The position numbers were made by a program, and so were the translations under genes. Shown in pieces: positions 37,137 to 50,501 of a stretch of 64,000 nucleotides of DNA; within the stretch, counting starts at the first letter, position 1; the number at the start of each line of letters is the position of its first letter. The notes under the pieces were generated by a model, which saw only the letters and a list, made by a program, of their open reading frames with translations, had not been told where the DNA came from and did not search any database. The stretch spans positions 1,765,570 to 1,829,569 of the forward strand of contig BDSI01000008.1 in assembly GCA_003117195.1 (NCBI GenBank). Reading direction: 5' to 3'. This DNA is from Eudorina sp. 2006-703-Eu-15 (Eukaryota > Chlorophyta > Chlorophyceae > Chlamydomonadales > Volvocaceae).

Positions 37137-38102
37137 AGGGAAAGACCTCACGCGGTTGTGCCGGTGCACAATCGTGGTGTGCGTGTCTGCATACGGCTGC
37201 TGCCCCTTCAGCTGAGCCTATGGTATATCCATGACCCCTGTACCGAGGTTGGGACCAGGAGGACAGGTTAGCATGTCGCACGTGATGGGTCGGGTCTGCG
37301 ACAGGCGGGTGACATGCAATGTCAAGGTGTTCGGCTCACGGGAATTGCTGAATTCAAATCCGCGCACTTACAAGCCTCACAGTGCACACAAAATATCATT
37401 CACATGCAAAGTGTGTACTGCTCACATCAAATGCGGAGATTTGCTGTAACGTTTATCGTACTCTTCGTGGGTGTGTCATAAGCGTTCACAGCTCGACGGG
37501 TGGCTGGCGATTTTCCCGGCATCACGACATGAACACAGAGAAGACGCCCAGCGTAGAAATCTACACCCTAGCAAAAGACGCCTGCATTAGTCGCAGATAG
37601 CTAGATGTGTCGACCGTAAACAACATGCAGCAGACCGACAGCAACCCCTCTGTAGCTGCAAAGGGCGAACTACCTCAAAAATTGGGAGTTGGATGCACCA
37701 ACAGCAGGCGCTTCGCGCCAACCAAACTTATGCGCGCGGTACCACTTGCAAAGGTTGCAATAGCAAACGCCTCGCTCAACGACCACAATTAGCGCCATTG
37801 CACGGAAGCACCGAGTGTTGCTGACCTGACCGACGTTCTCAACCAAACAGCTAGAACAGATCCGACCGTCCAGGCCGACTGGTTCGCAGCCATGACTTCC
37901 TTTATGCTGGTCGGTTCCACAACACCTCTCGCCATAGAAATAAATACCCCATTCCCTGTACATGTGCCCCGATTCGCTGCCCCAAAGCCGACGCCGACTG
38001 CGAATCCCAAACCGTGCCACCCATCGTCAGCATTGCCACATCATCCCAGAACCCGCTCCGGCGGCGCGGCAGTAAGAGCGTGTCCACATCTCCGACACGC
38101 CC
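37137..38102. other. Convergent 3' intergenic region between the PB1-domain gene and HDR
   Basis: It contains the two 3' UTRs. TGTAA on the plus strand at 37445-37449 suits the PB1-domain gene. I see no other gene. Confidence 0.55.
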
Positions 38103-40227
38103 TCAGTGCTCCTCGGGCGTCTGAATCGGGCCGCAGTCCTTGGCAGCAATGCCAGCGAACGCCGGGTCATAGATTTTGAACACCTTCTCCAGCACCTCCT
38201 CCACCGCCCGGTCGGGCGTCGAGGCGCCAGACGTGATGCCGATGGTGACCGGCTTGCCCGGCGTCAGCCAGCCTGCCGTCTCCCGAAGCTCTCCGTACGC
38301 CAGCTTGTGGAGCACGCTGTTCTTCTCCACGTCGATGCGCGCCGCGCTGTCCACCCAGAACGACGCCAGGCCCTTGTGCTCAGCAATCTCCTGCAGGTGG
38401 CTCGTGTTGGACGAGTTGAAGCCGCCCACCACGATCATCATATCCACCTCCGGATCCGCCACCATCTCGTACAGAGCGTCCTGTCGCTCCTGGGTCGCGT
38501 CGCAGATCGTCTCCATGAGCATGAAGTGATCGTTGAGTTCGGCCGGTCCGTACTTCTGCATCATGGTCGCCTCCAGCAGCTTGCCAATCTGCTCCGTCTC
38601 GCCCTTCAGCATGGTCGTCTGGTTCGCAAGGCCCACGCGGTCCAGCATCGTGTCCGGGTCGAAGCCCGCGGACACCGCCTTCGCGAACTTGGTGAGGAAC
38701 TCCTCCCGGTTGCCACCGTTGAGGATGTAGTCGCACAGGTACTGCGCCTCCTTCAGGTCCTTGACGATCACGAAGTTGCTGGCGAAGGAAGCGGTGGCAA
38801 TCGTCTCCTCGTGTGAGTACTTGCCGTGGATCACCGATGTGTAGGCCTTGCGCGTGTGCGCGTCCACCGAGTTCCAGACCTTGGCCACCCAAGGGCAGGT
38901 CGTGTCAACCATCTGGACGCCCTTGTCGCGGAAGTCCGCCAGCTCCTGCACAGTCGCACCGAAGGCGGGAAAGATGACCACATCGCCGCTGCCGATCTGG
39001 CTGTAGTCCTTGCCCTTGCCCTCCTCGTCCTCGATGATCTCGATGTTCATCTCCGTGAGCCGCTGCAGGGCGGGCAAGGTGGATGCGGACAAGGTTGGTG
39101 ACCAGGCAGTACACGATCAGTAATCGCAATGGCATCACGGGGTTTGCCGTGAGTCCGGCGGGGCGGCAGTGATCCCAGTCGGAGGTGCGTGCGTCGGAGG
39201 AGGCAAAAGAGGGGGATGGGCGGACCCCCGGGCGCACGGTGTGGTCGGATTATAGATACAGTTCATCGAGCGACTTTCAACAGTACGGTAGATCACCAGG
39301 AAACACCCTTGGGAACAAGGGAACTATAAGATGGAGCTCAAATGGGACAAGCTGCTTGATCCTGCGCCACAAGACCGGCCCGAACGGTATACTGCAGTTT
39401 GCGCTCTCAAACGGGCAGAGCCTCTCAATTGAGGGTCTGCGAGGGTGCCCGTTCACAGCTTTCATAGTAAAAGTGCCAAAGCCGCTTCGCTGGTTGAAAC
39501 AAGTAAAAACACGCCCGATGCCGACCCATCTCCATACAGCACTACCTTGCCGTACAGTCCGTCCTCCGTAGGTACCAAGGGGGCAAACAGGGCAGCCAGC
39601 CAGCCCTCCGGCCGAAACTAACCTTGTTGACCTCCGGATTGTGGATAATTTCATTAGTGACGAACATCTTCTTGTCGGGGTGCATCTGACGGGCCTCGTA
39701 AGCCATGCGCACAGCGCGCTCCACACCCCAGCAGTAACCATACGCTTTGGCCAATTTGACCTTTACGTCCCCCTGCTGCCAAACGTTGCCCTGAGTGCGC
39801 ATTTGGGCAACGAGCCCGCTGGTCGAGTAACCCACACCGTGCGCATCCATCAGCTCCTGGCTGACGGGATCATTGGTCGGCTGGCGAACATAGCGACCTG
39901 TCTTGTGAAGAGAGCGGCGCAGAGCTCTGCCATCCACGGGCGCGGCCTCCGTCGCGCCTGCATGGGCACCCGCGTTTCAGATGCGACGCAGAAGCGACCG
40001 ACCCGATCTACCGAACTTCGCGTAAGCACAAATTATATATCTGGAAAAAAGAACCGTGTGTCCTGAGGGTAAAAAGAAACCACGAACACACTGCACGAAC
40101 CTGCAGCGACGGACTGGACTGCCAGAATCGGCGGACGAGAAGCAAGCACAGGACGTGCTGTGAGGATGTCTGAACGCGGCTTAACGCCCGTGAAGGTCGC
40201 TGATCGGCTCGACATAGCGGTCTGCAT
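38103..40227 (-). CDS. HDR: 4-hydroxy-3-methylbut-2-enyl diphosphate reductase (HDR/IspH), plastid
   Basis: This is the last enzyme of the plastid MEP pathway: an iron-sulfur protein that reduces HMBPP to IPP and DMAPP. Three exons, 40101-40227, 39623-39957 and 38103-39062, give 473 residues. The start is the ATG at 40227-40225; the upstream in-frame TTG is not used. The first 45 or so residues (MQTAMSSRSATFTGVKPRS onward, Ser/Arg/Ala-rich) are a chloroplast transit peptide. The core begins DGRALRRSLHKTGRYV. The three cluster cysteines are in AYGYCWGVERAV, VDTTCPWVAKVW and ETICDATQERQ; substrate-site residues are in NEIIHNPEVN, HGKYSHEET and GGFNSSNT. Everything needed for activity is present. 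Divergent from VFL1. Confidence 0.97.
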
Positions 40228-40577
40228 TTCTCGGCCTGACAGCGCCAAAGGGCAGGATCGGCCTCTTAAATCGGTTCGCGGGAGAAATAGCAGAAGCGCT
40301 GGGTAACCGCTCCCTAAATTGTCATTAGTCTGGCGATAGATGTTTTCACATACGCCGTACGTGCCGTATGAATTTGTTCCTCAACTTCCCAAATGAAAGT
40401 GTTCGCCTTGCCTGATATCAACATGGCGCAACAATGCATTGGAAATCATCATCCAGATCATGCATTTCCGTCCAATTGACTGGACTTGTACCGACAGCTC
40501 GAGTGTTGTCCGCAAGCAGAGCGGAGTTACGGCCTTTTTAACAGAGCCAAACCTCAAATTTAGGCCCACTTAAAGTC
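40228..40577. promoter_or_regulatory. Shared intergenic promoter region of HDR (-) and VFL1 (+)
   Basis: 350 bp separate the start codons of this head-to-head pair. No specific element could be assigned. Confidence 0.5.
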
Positions 40578-43500
40578 ATGAGTGGGCTGGCTTCTGTCTC
40601 TGAGTCGGAACAAGGGGCGAGCTTGTCATGCATCGGTCAGGGTCTCCTCAGCATCAGCCAAGTGCCAGAACTGCACAGACTGACAGGCCTCCGGTCGTTG
40701 TGCTTGCACGGCAACAACATAACCCAGATTGACGGCCTGCAGAGCCTAACCAACCTCGTGGACTTGAACCTGTCCTCGAATGCCATAGCCTCTATGGACC
40801 CTGGGTCGCTTCGCCGTCTGACCCAGCTCACCTCCCTGAACCTCGCCAGCAACCGACTGCAAGTGGTGCAGGGCCTTGAAGGACTTGTGAACCTTGAGCA
40901 GCTGAACCTTTCGTACAACTACGTAACCAGCATCGCTGGCTTGACCGCGCTTCAGGGCCCGCATTGCAAACTTCGACAGCTGAACCTGAAGCACAACCAG
41001 CTGCAGAACCTGCAGGCGTTCTCCGTGCTTGTGGGGTGCATCAGCCTGCGTTACCTGCAAGTTGCAGGCAACCCTGTATGCCAGTTGCCTAATTACATGC
41101 AGGCACTGGCGACTGTGCTTTCTCAAGTGACGCAGCTGGACTCAATGAGTAGCGCAGAAGCGCTGGTGTCCCCGTACGATGTGCAGGCGGCGCAGCAGTA
41201 CGCGGCCATGCAGCTGCAGAGCTTTGACCCGTTTCCCATGCCACAACCTGGGTTACAGCACAGCGCACCGCCCCCTGGCGGTCACGCTCAACAGCAGCAA
41301 CGGTTGCCAGCGCAAGCGCAAGCGCCCCTGCGGTCAAATCGCCCGGAGGGCGCTGCTGCAGGTTGGGTTGAGAGCTGGCCGCCGCCGCAGCAGCCGCAGG
41401 CGGGGCATCAGCAGCAGCAGCCGCGTGTGCCGCAGGCGGGTCGCCAAGCGCAGGGAGCTCTGGCAGCACACCAACCAAATCCTGGAGGGGCAAGTGCCAC
41501 AACTGCCGGTGAGGCGCCTCAAGGCCCACCCCGTGCCTCAGCAAACTGGCAGACGCGACGAACACGGGTCGGTGGAGACAGTGAGCCAGAGATGGGGCCC
41601 GACAACCCAGACCATCCACATGGGGACAGCGGCGGTGGTGGCATGTCGGCGCTATCTGCGGATGTGCAGCCGGCGCAGGACCAGCGGCAGCCAGCTCCAT
41701 CCCTGCTGCCGCCACAGCCGCTGCCGCGCCTGTTCAAGATTGTCCTTTCGGACGCGGCGGTGCAGACATCCGAGTATACGCCCCTCGTACGCCGGCTGCA
41801 AGTGGAGGCGGTTGAGATGCGGAAGCAGCTGGGGCAATTGACAGGCAAGGATCAATTACTGGACCCGCCGTGCAGGCAGAGTCGGGAGCGGGCCGCCTGT
41901 TTCCAGTCGTGTGTCCCGCTGTCTTCGTGTTCTGGGTCCATCCGTCATGTGCACTCAATCGAGCGCGGCAGTCCTGGATTTCGGCGAACGCGAGGATCGG
42001 TCCGGTTCACCTTCCGAGTGGACTGCCCGAAGGGTCGCGCCTGGGATTTGACTCCAGTAATGCTGCTGCTGCCTCGGTGTCTGACAGATGAGCTGGAGCA
42101 GCGGAACGCCGCGGAGGAGTCCCTGCGTGTGGCCATGCAGGAGGCCATCTCAGCAGCTCAGGCGGAGGCGCATCGCCGGGTGGAGGACGGCTTCCGCGAG
42201 GCGTCGTTTGCGGTGTCCAAGGCTTTGTACGTTATGCTTCCTTGGGGCGTGGGTATGCCGACCGCGCGGCGCAAAGCGAGCCCGTGCGACCAGATCATTA
42301 AGGGATGTGCAATGCGATGGGATGTACACAGCACGGGGCATGAGCTGTGACATCGGGCGAAATCTTCACACAAGGGGTGCGAACGGGATTAAGCACAGGT
42401 CTTGAGACAGGATTGGGCTGGATTGAGGGCCACGTGCGCTTGTCGGCCGTGCACCTGCCCCAGGCAGGAGCTGGAATCGGCGCGCCATGCCGCCAACGAA
42501 TCGCAGCAGCGCATCGCGACCCACGTGCGCGCGGAGGAGGAGCAGCGGATGAGGTGCTCTGCCCTGGAGAAGGACATGGCCAGGTAGGAGGGGTGTAGGC
42601 GGGGTAGACGTATTGAAGCTGTGCTGCGGCCAGAGCAAGGGTCCGATCGGTAGGGGGAAGCAAGATTACAGTCAATCAGAGGGCGCATATCCCCCCTGCA
42701 CGCGCGCGATGTACCCGTGTTGGCGCATACCAGCACCCCGAGATTGCCTGCTGTACTGCACTACATACGCGGAAGGAGTGAAGGTGTTTAAGAGGTTAGA
42801 GTCTGAGTCGTCTTCCCGGAACTCTCGTACGTGGACACACGGCTTGCAGCTCGTGCCCTGACTTGATTCACATACTGACCTCCGCGATGTCACCCACTTG
42901 CCCGCAGGCTTCGGGATGACCTGCAGCGCCTCAATCAACAACTCTTGGAACAGCAGCACACAGCCGCCACCGCCATGGAGGAAGAACGGCGGCGCGCGGC
43001 GGCGGCCGAAGCTGCAGTGCGCGACCAGCTGGCCGCCGCTCAGGCCGCAGTCCGGGAGCAGCTGGCCGCCGCTCAGGCCGCGGTCCGGGAGCAGCAGGCC
43101 GTGGCGGCGGAGCTGTCCGTGGCCCGCGCGGCCGCGACGGTGTCAGAGCAGAAGGTCTCCAGCCTGGAGGCGGCGCTGCAGCAGAGCAGCAGCGTGACTG
43201 TCTCAATGACCGCGAAGATTGCACAGACCATGGCGGACGCGAACGCGCAGGTGCGCGGTGCAATGCCACTGAAGAGTCGGGCTGAATGCTTGCCTCACTT
43301 GCACATGCAAACGTGCGCTCAGATCCTGGCCCGCGCTGCGTTTCGGTCGTCCAGATTGACGTGCTCAAAGCCCGTCTGGCTACGGCAGAGCAACAGCTGG
43401 CGGAGCACCAACGGCGGGACGTGGATGCGCGGGCGGAAATCAACGCCCTGACGGTGGCACTCACGGCGGCGCGAGTGCAGCATGAGAAGGACCTTGAGGC

Positions 43501-46500
43501 GATGGCCCGACAAGATGAGGTGCGTGCGTGCAGGCTGAAGGGTTTTTGATGCACATTGCACATGCTGATAATCGTCGGGTCCGCGGCACTGTCGCAGGAG
43601 GCACTCCGGTCGGCTGTCGAGAAGGAGCGTACGGCCGCAGAGGAGCGCGGCAAGGGCGCTGCTGCGCTGCAGGTGCGAGGCACGGTCCGCTTGCACCTCC
43701 GACCTGTGACAGGGGGCCAACAGGCCTCTGCCGCGTGTCGTCCCCCACGTCGATTAGCACCTGTGACGCGAGCGCGCCGTGTGCACCTTTGCTGTGACCG
43801 TTGCTATGTCGCTATGCTCCCACTTGGCATCTCTGTTCTTGCAGGCGCAGCAGGAACGTGCGGCTTTGCAGGAGCAGATTGCATTCCTGAAGGTGCAACT
43901 GCAGTTCGCGCTCAAGGTGTGATACGGCGAGGGTACCGACCTTCTTTCCTGGCCGAACCGAAGGGTGCTGCACGGAGCCGTCGCGTCCCGCTTTCTCGAG
44001 GGTTGGGGGCTATTTGAAGGTATTGCCATGGCCGGGCAACGCGTTATTACCCGTTTCTTTCCGGAAGAAATAATGCTGTACATGTACTGTATATGTGGTC
44101 ACTGCCTGGACCGGCGGGCGGCGCCGCGCGTAGGAGAGTGACAAGGAGCACCAGGCCGCCCAGCAGCTGCTCCGGGCGGCGCAGGCGGAGGCTGCTGAGC
44201 TACGTGCGGCGCTGCAGGTGGGACACTTCTGCTGCTGCTGTTGCTATGTGGTGTTGTTGCTGCTGGAGGTGATGATGGCAATGGCAAGGGTGATGGTGAT
44301 GGCAGTGGTGGCGTTTATGCCAGGAGCCAACATAGCGTGCCATGCAATCATGGCTTGGATCCCCAGCTTTAGCGGCGGTCCACTCGGTGCGGCTATACCG
44401 GAGGAGCTTCTGTGATGGGGGGCCCTGGTTAGGAGCCCGCATGCTGGATGCGAGCCGCTGCAGTCACTTGGAAATTCTCCATGGTACTGGTGTTAGGCGT
44501 AGTGAGCTGTCACCCCTCAAAGGTAACCAGGTAACCCCCTGCTGCACGGACAAATGAAGCTACATTTTTGCACCCAAGGAAAACCCTAGTCTCGGAGCCG
44601 CTCAGCTCTGATGCCCCCAGCAGCTTCTTCACCGAACTGAGGCCGGCGCCGGCCCTCTCTCGGATGCGCGGGTGCAGGCCGCAGCGACGAAGCACCGGGA
44701 GAGCGAGGCGCTGGTGGCGGACCTGACCAACGTGGTGCAGCAACAGAAGGCCGCCATCCACGCACTGCAGCGGGAGCGGGACGCGTTGGGCGCAAGGTTG
44801 AAGGTGACAAGGGCTGCCAGGGGTTGCCGGTGTCGCGCAGATCCTCGTGACGCAACGTGACGAGAGCCGTTTTGAGTCCTTGGCGCCTGCTGAGGGAGAC
44901 TGAGCGTTGTCGCACGGCTTATGACAGGGGTGTGTCCTGGCTGCTCCCGCGGAAAAGGGCTGCGGAAGCGACGCCAGGGGTCCTCAAATCTTAGTCCTTT
45001 CCCCAAAGCGTTCGACAGGCCAAATACGGTACGGTAGGAGGAGCCCTATGCGCACTTCCTCAAAGCGCACCGGGGCGGGTTCGGCTTCAAGCTTCGCGCT
45101 TCTGTTAAGAAGTCAAATGGTCCTTTTTGTTTGGCCATACACGCTTGGCTTGAGAAGGGGCATCGCGGCGTGCGGTTGCTGTGGATGCAGGCATGCAGCC
45201 CGGAGGCCTTCGACGCGCTATCCGCGGAGAACCTGAACCTCAAGCGGGCCGCCACGGAGCGGGACATGTACCGAGAGCAGATGGAGGATGCGCGGCGGCG
45301 CTGGCAGGATGCGGAGAGGCGCGTGACGGAGCTGCAGGTTTGGACGGGTACAGGGCAGGGCGGGGCAGGATGAATCCGACGCTTCGGCCGCCTTCGACGA
45401 CAAATACTGTGCGTCGGGAGCTGCAGTTGGCTCCTCGGCGGATACTGATCTGTAATGTTGCCATGTAAAAGATTATCGAGGCACAACAGGAAGGCTTGTG
45501 GCGGCAATGTTGCCCCGAGAGGCGGCCCCTTTCGGAAGCCCGCTACTGCAGCCCACGGTCACGAAAGGGAGTGGCAACTTGGATGTTCGCTGAGCGGCTT
45601 ATGCATGAGAGCAACCAAGGGCTCATAGACCCTCGCCCTCATTTCTAGACCTTGTTTTGCTTGTTGGGGGTCTCGCACAAAGCGGGGCACTGGAGGACGA
45701 TGAGAGGTTGTATGTATGACCAGGTCCCGTGCATCACACACAGCACCGGCGATGCAGCTGACGCCACCACTGCCTCGCCGGTGGCCCTCAGGTGAGCTCG
45801 TCACGCAGCGCCGAAGAGCTGGGGACGCGCCTGAGGTCCGCGGAGTCCGGGATGGTAGCCGCGCGAGAGCAGGCTGCCAGGTTGGAGGCCGCGGCGGAGC
45901 GGTTACGACAGGATGTCGCCGCGCAACAAGACGTCGTCAAGGTGGGGACGTGTCCTCTGCAGCGCCGAGTGAACCTAGTGCAATGATTTTGTGGATAGAG
46001 ATGGAGGGCGGCCTGAGCTGTCTATCCTTTAGTGTGGCCCCAGGTACCGTATTCGCTGTCTTGCATGACATACCGCAGGTGTGCGCCCAGGATGCCGCGC
46101 CAACGCGCTCGTCGAAGGTTCCATCGGTGCTTTCTCAAATTTTACGTGTTTTTGCTTGACCCGTTTTGCAGATCAAGATGGCCATGCTGGATAGCGCTAA
46201 CGAGACGATCGCCTCCCTGAAGGCCGAACTCGCCGACCTGCAGGTGGGGTAGGATGGGTGCGAAGATTTCAAGGCAGCACGGCCTCAGATGTTGTTTGTT
46301 TGTTGGGCGTAGGCGGCACCTGCACTCGTACGTGGCACACGGGAAAGCGCGGCTGCCGATTTTGGTCTGCTGGGGGTTGCGTGAACGACGGTCCAACAGG
46401 CCGTAGGTGGGTACAATCGAGAGACGCGATCGGGGTTGACCACTGGGAACTTTCTTCAGGGTTGCCGGGAGTGGACTCCCGTCGCTGCTTTCGCAAAGAT

Positions 46501-47851
46501 GCCCAGCTTCGTCCTGTCCCGTCTGATCCCTGATTGGATTCCCTGTGGTCCCGTACGGGTGGCTGATTAATTGGCCTGCGGCTCGTTGGCTTTTGCCAGA
46601 TGGAGGCGGATGAGGCCCGTCGAGCGGCTGAGGAGGCGGAGAGTGCTCTGGCCCGGGAGCAGCAGCAGCGCGAGCATGAAGATGAGGAGAGCGACGGCGA
46701 GAAGACGCAACTCAGGCGGGTCACAGCAATACGATCTTCAAGTCACGGGGGACTTGCAGCTGCTGTCCCTGACTCTTGACTCTTCGAGCGCAATGCAGAG
46801 CGGCGAGGCCTCCGAGCCCTACCAGCACAATCCTACTCGAATTTCAACATCCGGGTCTCTTGGCGTGTTCACCGGTGGACGCGGAGGCGCCATCACTGAC
46901 CTGACGCAACTGCGTGGCACATCACGGAATGGCTTCGTTGCATTTGTTTGCACGCGCTTACCGCTGCTTGCATACCGGACGTCCTGTTACAGGTCACAAA
47001 TAGCAGCAGCGTCTGCGGCTACCACAGGTGTAACCACAGTCGCAAGGAACGGAATGTCGCACAGATTTATAAACATCCACCGGGACACGGTCATCCCGTT
47101 CGCGGCATGGACAGTTGGACACAGTCGCCTTCCACAACCATTACGCTATGGTTCTACCGCCGGCATCGTCACATGGAACTTTCCGCGTTCTGCCACTGCA
47201 ACGGTCTTGCTTGCTGTTGGCCCTGCAGGCAGGAACTGCAGGCAGCGGAAGCCACGGCCGCTGCGGCCCGTGGAGAGCTGGCAGAGGTCCAGGCGAGGCT
47301 GAAGGAGCTGGAGGGGCAGTTGCGTGCCAAGACAGAACAGGTCGCGGAGAAGGACCGCATGCTCTCGTACGTCCAGGAAGAGGTGGACCGGGTGCAAGGT
47401 GCGTGTCCCGGCTTTATTTTGTTGTCGCGGTTGCCGTCATTGCCTGCTCATTGGGACCCCACTGCCTGCAGTGCTCTTCGAGAAGCGCGCACAGCTCTTG
47501 CGGGAGGAGAGGGACGCCGCACGCGCAGATGCCGAGGCGGCAGTAGCGGCCCGCGCGGCAGCAGAGTCTCGGTTGGTGGAGATGGGCGCACGCATCGAGC
47601 GGTTCATGCACGAGTTGGACCACGCGCGGGGCCAGCTGGAGGACGCCGCCGTACAGCTGGAGGAGCAGCGGCGCACGGCCGCCCAGGCGAGCGAGGCGGC
47701 GGCGGCGAGGGGTGCGGAGGCGCAGCGATTTAAGGCGCGCGTGGCGGAGGTCGAGGCGGAGATGCGGCAGCTGCTGGAGGCCGTGGAGCGCCAGAAGGCC
47801 AGCAGTGCGCACAAGATGCGGCAGCTCGCGTCCCTGCTGCAGGAGTTGTGA
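40578..47851 (+). CDS. VFL1: VFL1/LRRCC1-type basal-body protein (LRR plus coiled coil)
   Basis: VFL1 acts at the distal end of basal bodies and controls flagellar number and placement in Chlamydomonas; human LRRCC1 is the centriolar homologue. Fifteen exons: 40578-41844, 42088-42226, 42464-42583, 42908-43250, 43355-43519, 43598-43672, 43845-43916, 44134-44217, 44678-44803, 45191-45337, 45792-45941, 46172-46243, 46600-46715, 47229-47398, 47472-47851, giving 1141 residues. Residues 15-200 are leucine-rich repeats (LRSLCLHGNNITQIDGLQ, LVDLNLSSNAI, LEQLNLSYNYV) with an LRR cap (AGNPVCQLPNY) shared with LRRCC1. A Pro/Gln-rich linker follows to about 390, then coiled coil to the end. Exons 5-12 are all phase 0 and multiples of three. 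Two introns appear to use GC donors (41845; 46716, where a GT alternative at 46720/47233 also fits). The first intron has no stop and is 243 nt, so it could be retained. Confidence 0.9.
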
Positions 47852-50501
47852 GGAGCGGCCGCCCGATGATATTGCGCAATCCATTTCGGATTGCGCTGGG
47901 TGCCAGGCGTTGCGGCGAAGTAGCTGTGGGCGATTCCTTAGACGCCGACAGGGTTTTGCCCAAGCAGGTATCGGTGCACCTGTGGAAACGATGGGGTGCC
48001 ATTCAGGTTTGGCACGGGTGCATGATGATCTGAACTGTGCTCCGCAACCGCGAGAAAGTGGCTGTCAGAGCCGGACGATCTGTCAGGATTTGGGTTGGCA
48101 TCTGCATGTTGGTATCTGGAGGCTCCAGAATTTCTGGACCGTTGCAGGCCATTCCACAGCGTACGGTGCCTTCGACAAACCCAGCAGCTGCTGGCGACGG
48201 CACACAGTACGAGGGTCAGCAATCCACCAAATGTGGCCGACGCTTGTGGCGGGTTTTCAAAATGGTGATATGAGGATTCCATGCAACCCTGCATCGTGAT
48301 TGTGACTCGTTCGCCGGTCAGGGCTTGCGTCGAGTTGGTCAGCTTGCACACTGAGCAACATCGGGAACTGAGGCGGAACTGAGCAGGCTCTGCGGATATG
48401 CGAAACCGGACGGAAGTTGGCCATGGAATCACCAAGCCCTTCGCCGCATGCCGTAACCCTTTTGTGGATCCGTTGGTCGTGCATCGTTGTTAGACGGCTT
48501 TGGCCGTCACCGACGACCGAATAGTTAATTCTAAATATCACACAACAACATTTTTTGGGAAACAGGGCTGAGTCAGTGGCACCATCGATTAACAGGTGAC
48601 GCAACCGTACTGGCAGCTGAAAGCCGGAGGCACCTCAGTGGGCTTTAAGCATTACTGCTTGTGTTTCATGTCGGAAACGCGCGTCGGGGTGGTCTCATCA
48701 GTCAGGCTCGATCGGGCATCGCAGAACAGTTCGGCAATATGGCTTTCAAGTCCCGGCAATGATGATTGCACCGAACGTGCAGCCTGTCGACATGGATTTC
48801 CCCAGCCGCAACAAAGATAAGACATGCCAGTCACATCGCTACGCCTGTCAACAGCGCTGCACCCATAGGCTCCCGCTGTACGATACGAACTGCATCATAC
48901 ATATGCCAAGGCCCAGGCAGGTGCGTCATACCAAACGCACAGTCATAGAACACCCCCCCGCAACGGAACCCGTACACGAAACCTTCGAGCAGTACACCCC
49001 GGACCGTCATAATTCATTAGAACGGGCCAGTGGTCCGTATCAGGCCTCGAAACAATAGGTGTCGACGACATGTTATGGCTCGTACGAAAGCAGCAAGTAG
49101 TCGTTGACGGCGCGCCACCAGCGAAGGGACAATAAAACAAGTAGCCGCCCCCAAAAATGCACGTACGCCATGCCATGCCATGCGCACGTCCAGCAATCCC
49201 GCACATGATCAGATCGTGATGACCCTGCGCGAGAACCGCCAACTAGGAGAAACCGTCTATCCAGCTGGCAAGGGCAAACAGGCTATCGCTCAGGTATTGC
49301 ATACCGCCGCGCCGGAAGGCTACGGGTAGCAAACCGGCCCTGCACCGGTATGCATAACGACTGCAAGTCAGGAATGAAGTGAATGCCGTTGAGGTGGTGC
49401 ACCCATGCTCTCCCTCAAGTTCTATTCTGCGCCATGTACAGCTCCCTTGGTGCTTACGGCCAGGCAAGCCTACCGTAATCACTGCCTTGGCGCGTGACCC
49501 TTTGCCGCCCTACCCAATGGCCGAACCGCCAAGGTCCCACCTCTGTTGTCGCGGACACAGGATCCGTCATGCCCATGAACAGTTGCATGCCATCCCTACA
49601 ACGTACACGCACCCCACCCAAGCGTGCCCACGCGCGATCACATGAACAGCTGCATGCCCGGACCAAATCCGCAGGTAAGCACACCGGCGCTGCACCTATC
49701 CATAGATGTCAAAACGGGACTCGCAGCCCAAAAGGTTCAACGTTGCACTACCAACCAACCCTTTCACTGATCCAGATGGCGCACGTCCTGAAGCACCGCC
49801 GGCGTCCACACCCGAAAAGAGCATCAGGTTAGCAGCTGCCGGTGCGCAGTCAAGCACACGGCCGTCAGCCTCGCCCACGCTCTTCTTCAGGCATTCTGCA
49901 CCCCCTACCACTACCGCGGCCGCAGGTCATTCACATTTTCGACACCAGCACACCAACACACATCCCGTGTATACACACAGCACAGCAACCACACCCGGTT
50001 ACATCAACAAATTTTGCACAGCGCAAGTTCGCCCTCCAATACCATGCCCCCAAGGCTGCTGTCCCGCAGAGGGAGAGCTCGTTCCAGGTAATCTACGAAC
50101 TCAACATAAGCCAGCGCCCGCGTTATTCAAACAAGCATCTTTTAACCAGCGAGCAATTACTGGCTCCATTGCAATCACAAGCAGCTGGCAGCGTGCACGC
50201 ATCCGCCAGCGAGCCGCGATCAAGCTCAGTGCCGCCTCCAACGCGCCCGAGTCCAGGTATCCATCGTGGCCGGTACTCATGTAACCAGCATGTGTTATTC
50301 GGCGGCAAGGCAGGGGTGCGTGATATGCAGGCGTGTGTGCAAGTCATCCCACCCCCACGAACCGGGTTTATTCCTTTTTTCAATTTAACCCCCACGAACC
50401 GATGGCCGCCTACCCCCTGAACCAAACCAAAGTAAACCCCAGCAGTCGCGAATGACGCCGATGACCTCCTTCAATGCACAGTCAGACAGGCTGCGTGACG
50501 G
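47852..50501. other. 2.65-kb convergent intergenic stretch without an assignable gene
   Basis: It lies between the VFL1 stop and the kinase stop. It includes a minus-strand TGTAA (plus 49999-50003) that could end the kinase transcript. I found no protein-like frame and no clear repeat. Confidence 0.5.

Noticed and set aside
40228..40248. Upstream in-frame extension of HDR
   Set aside because: It would need a TTG start. The first ATG (40227) gives a normal chloroplast transit peptide.
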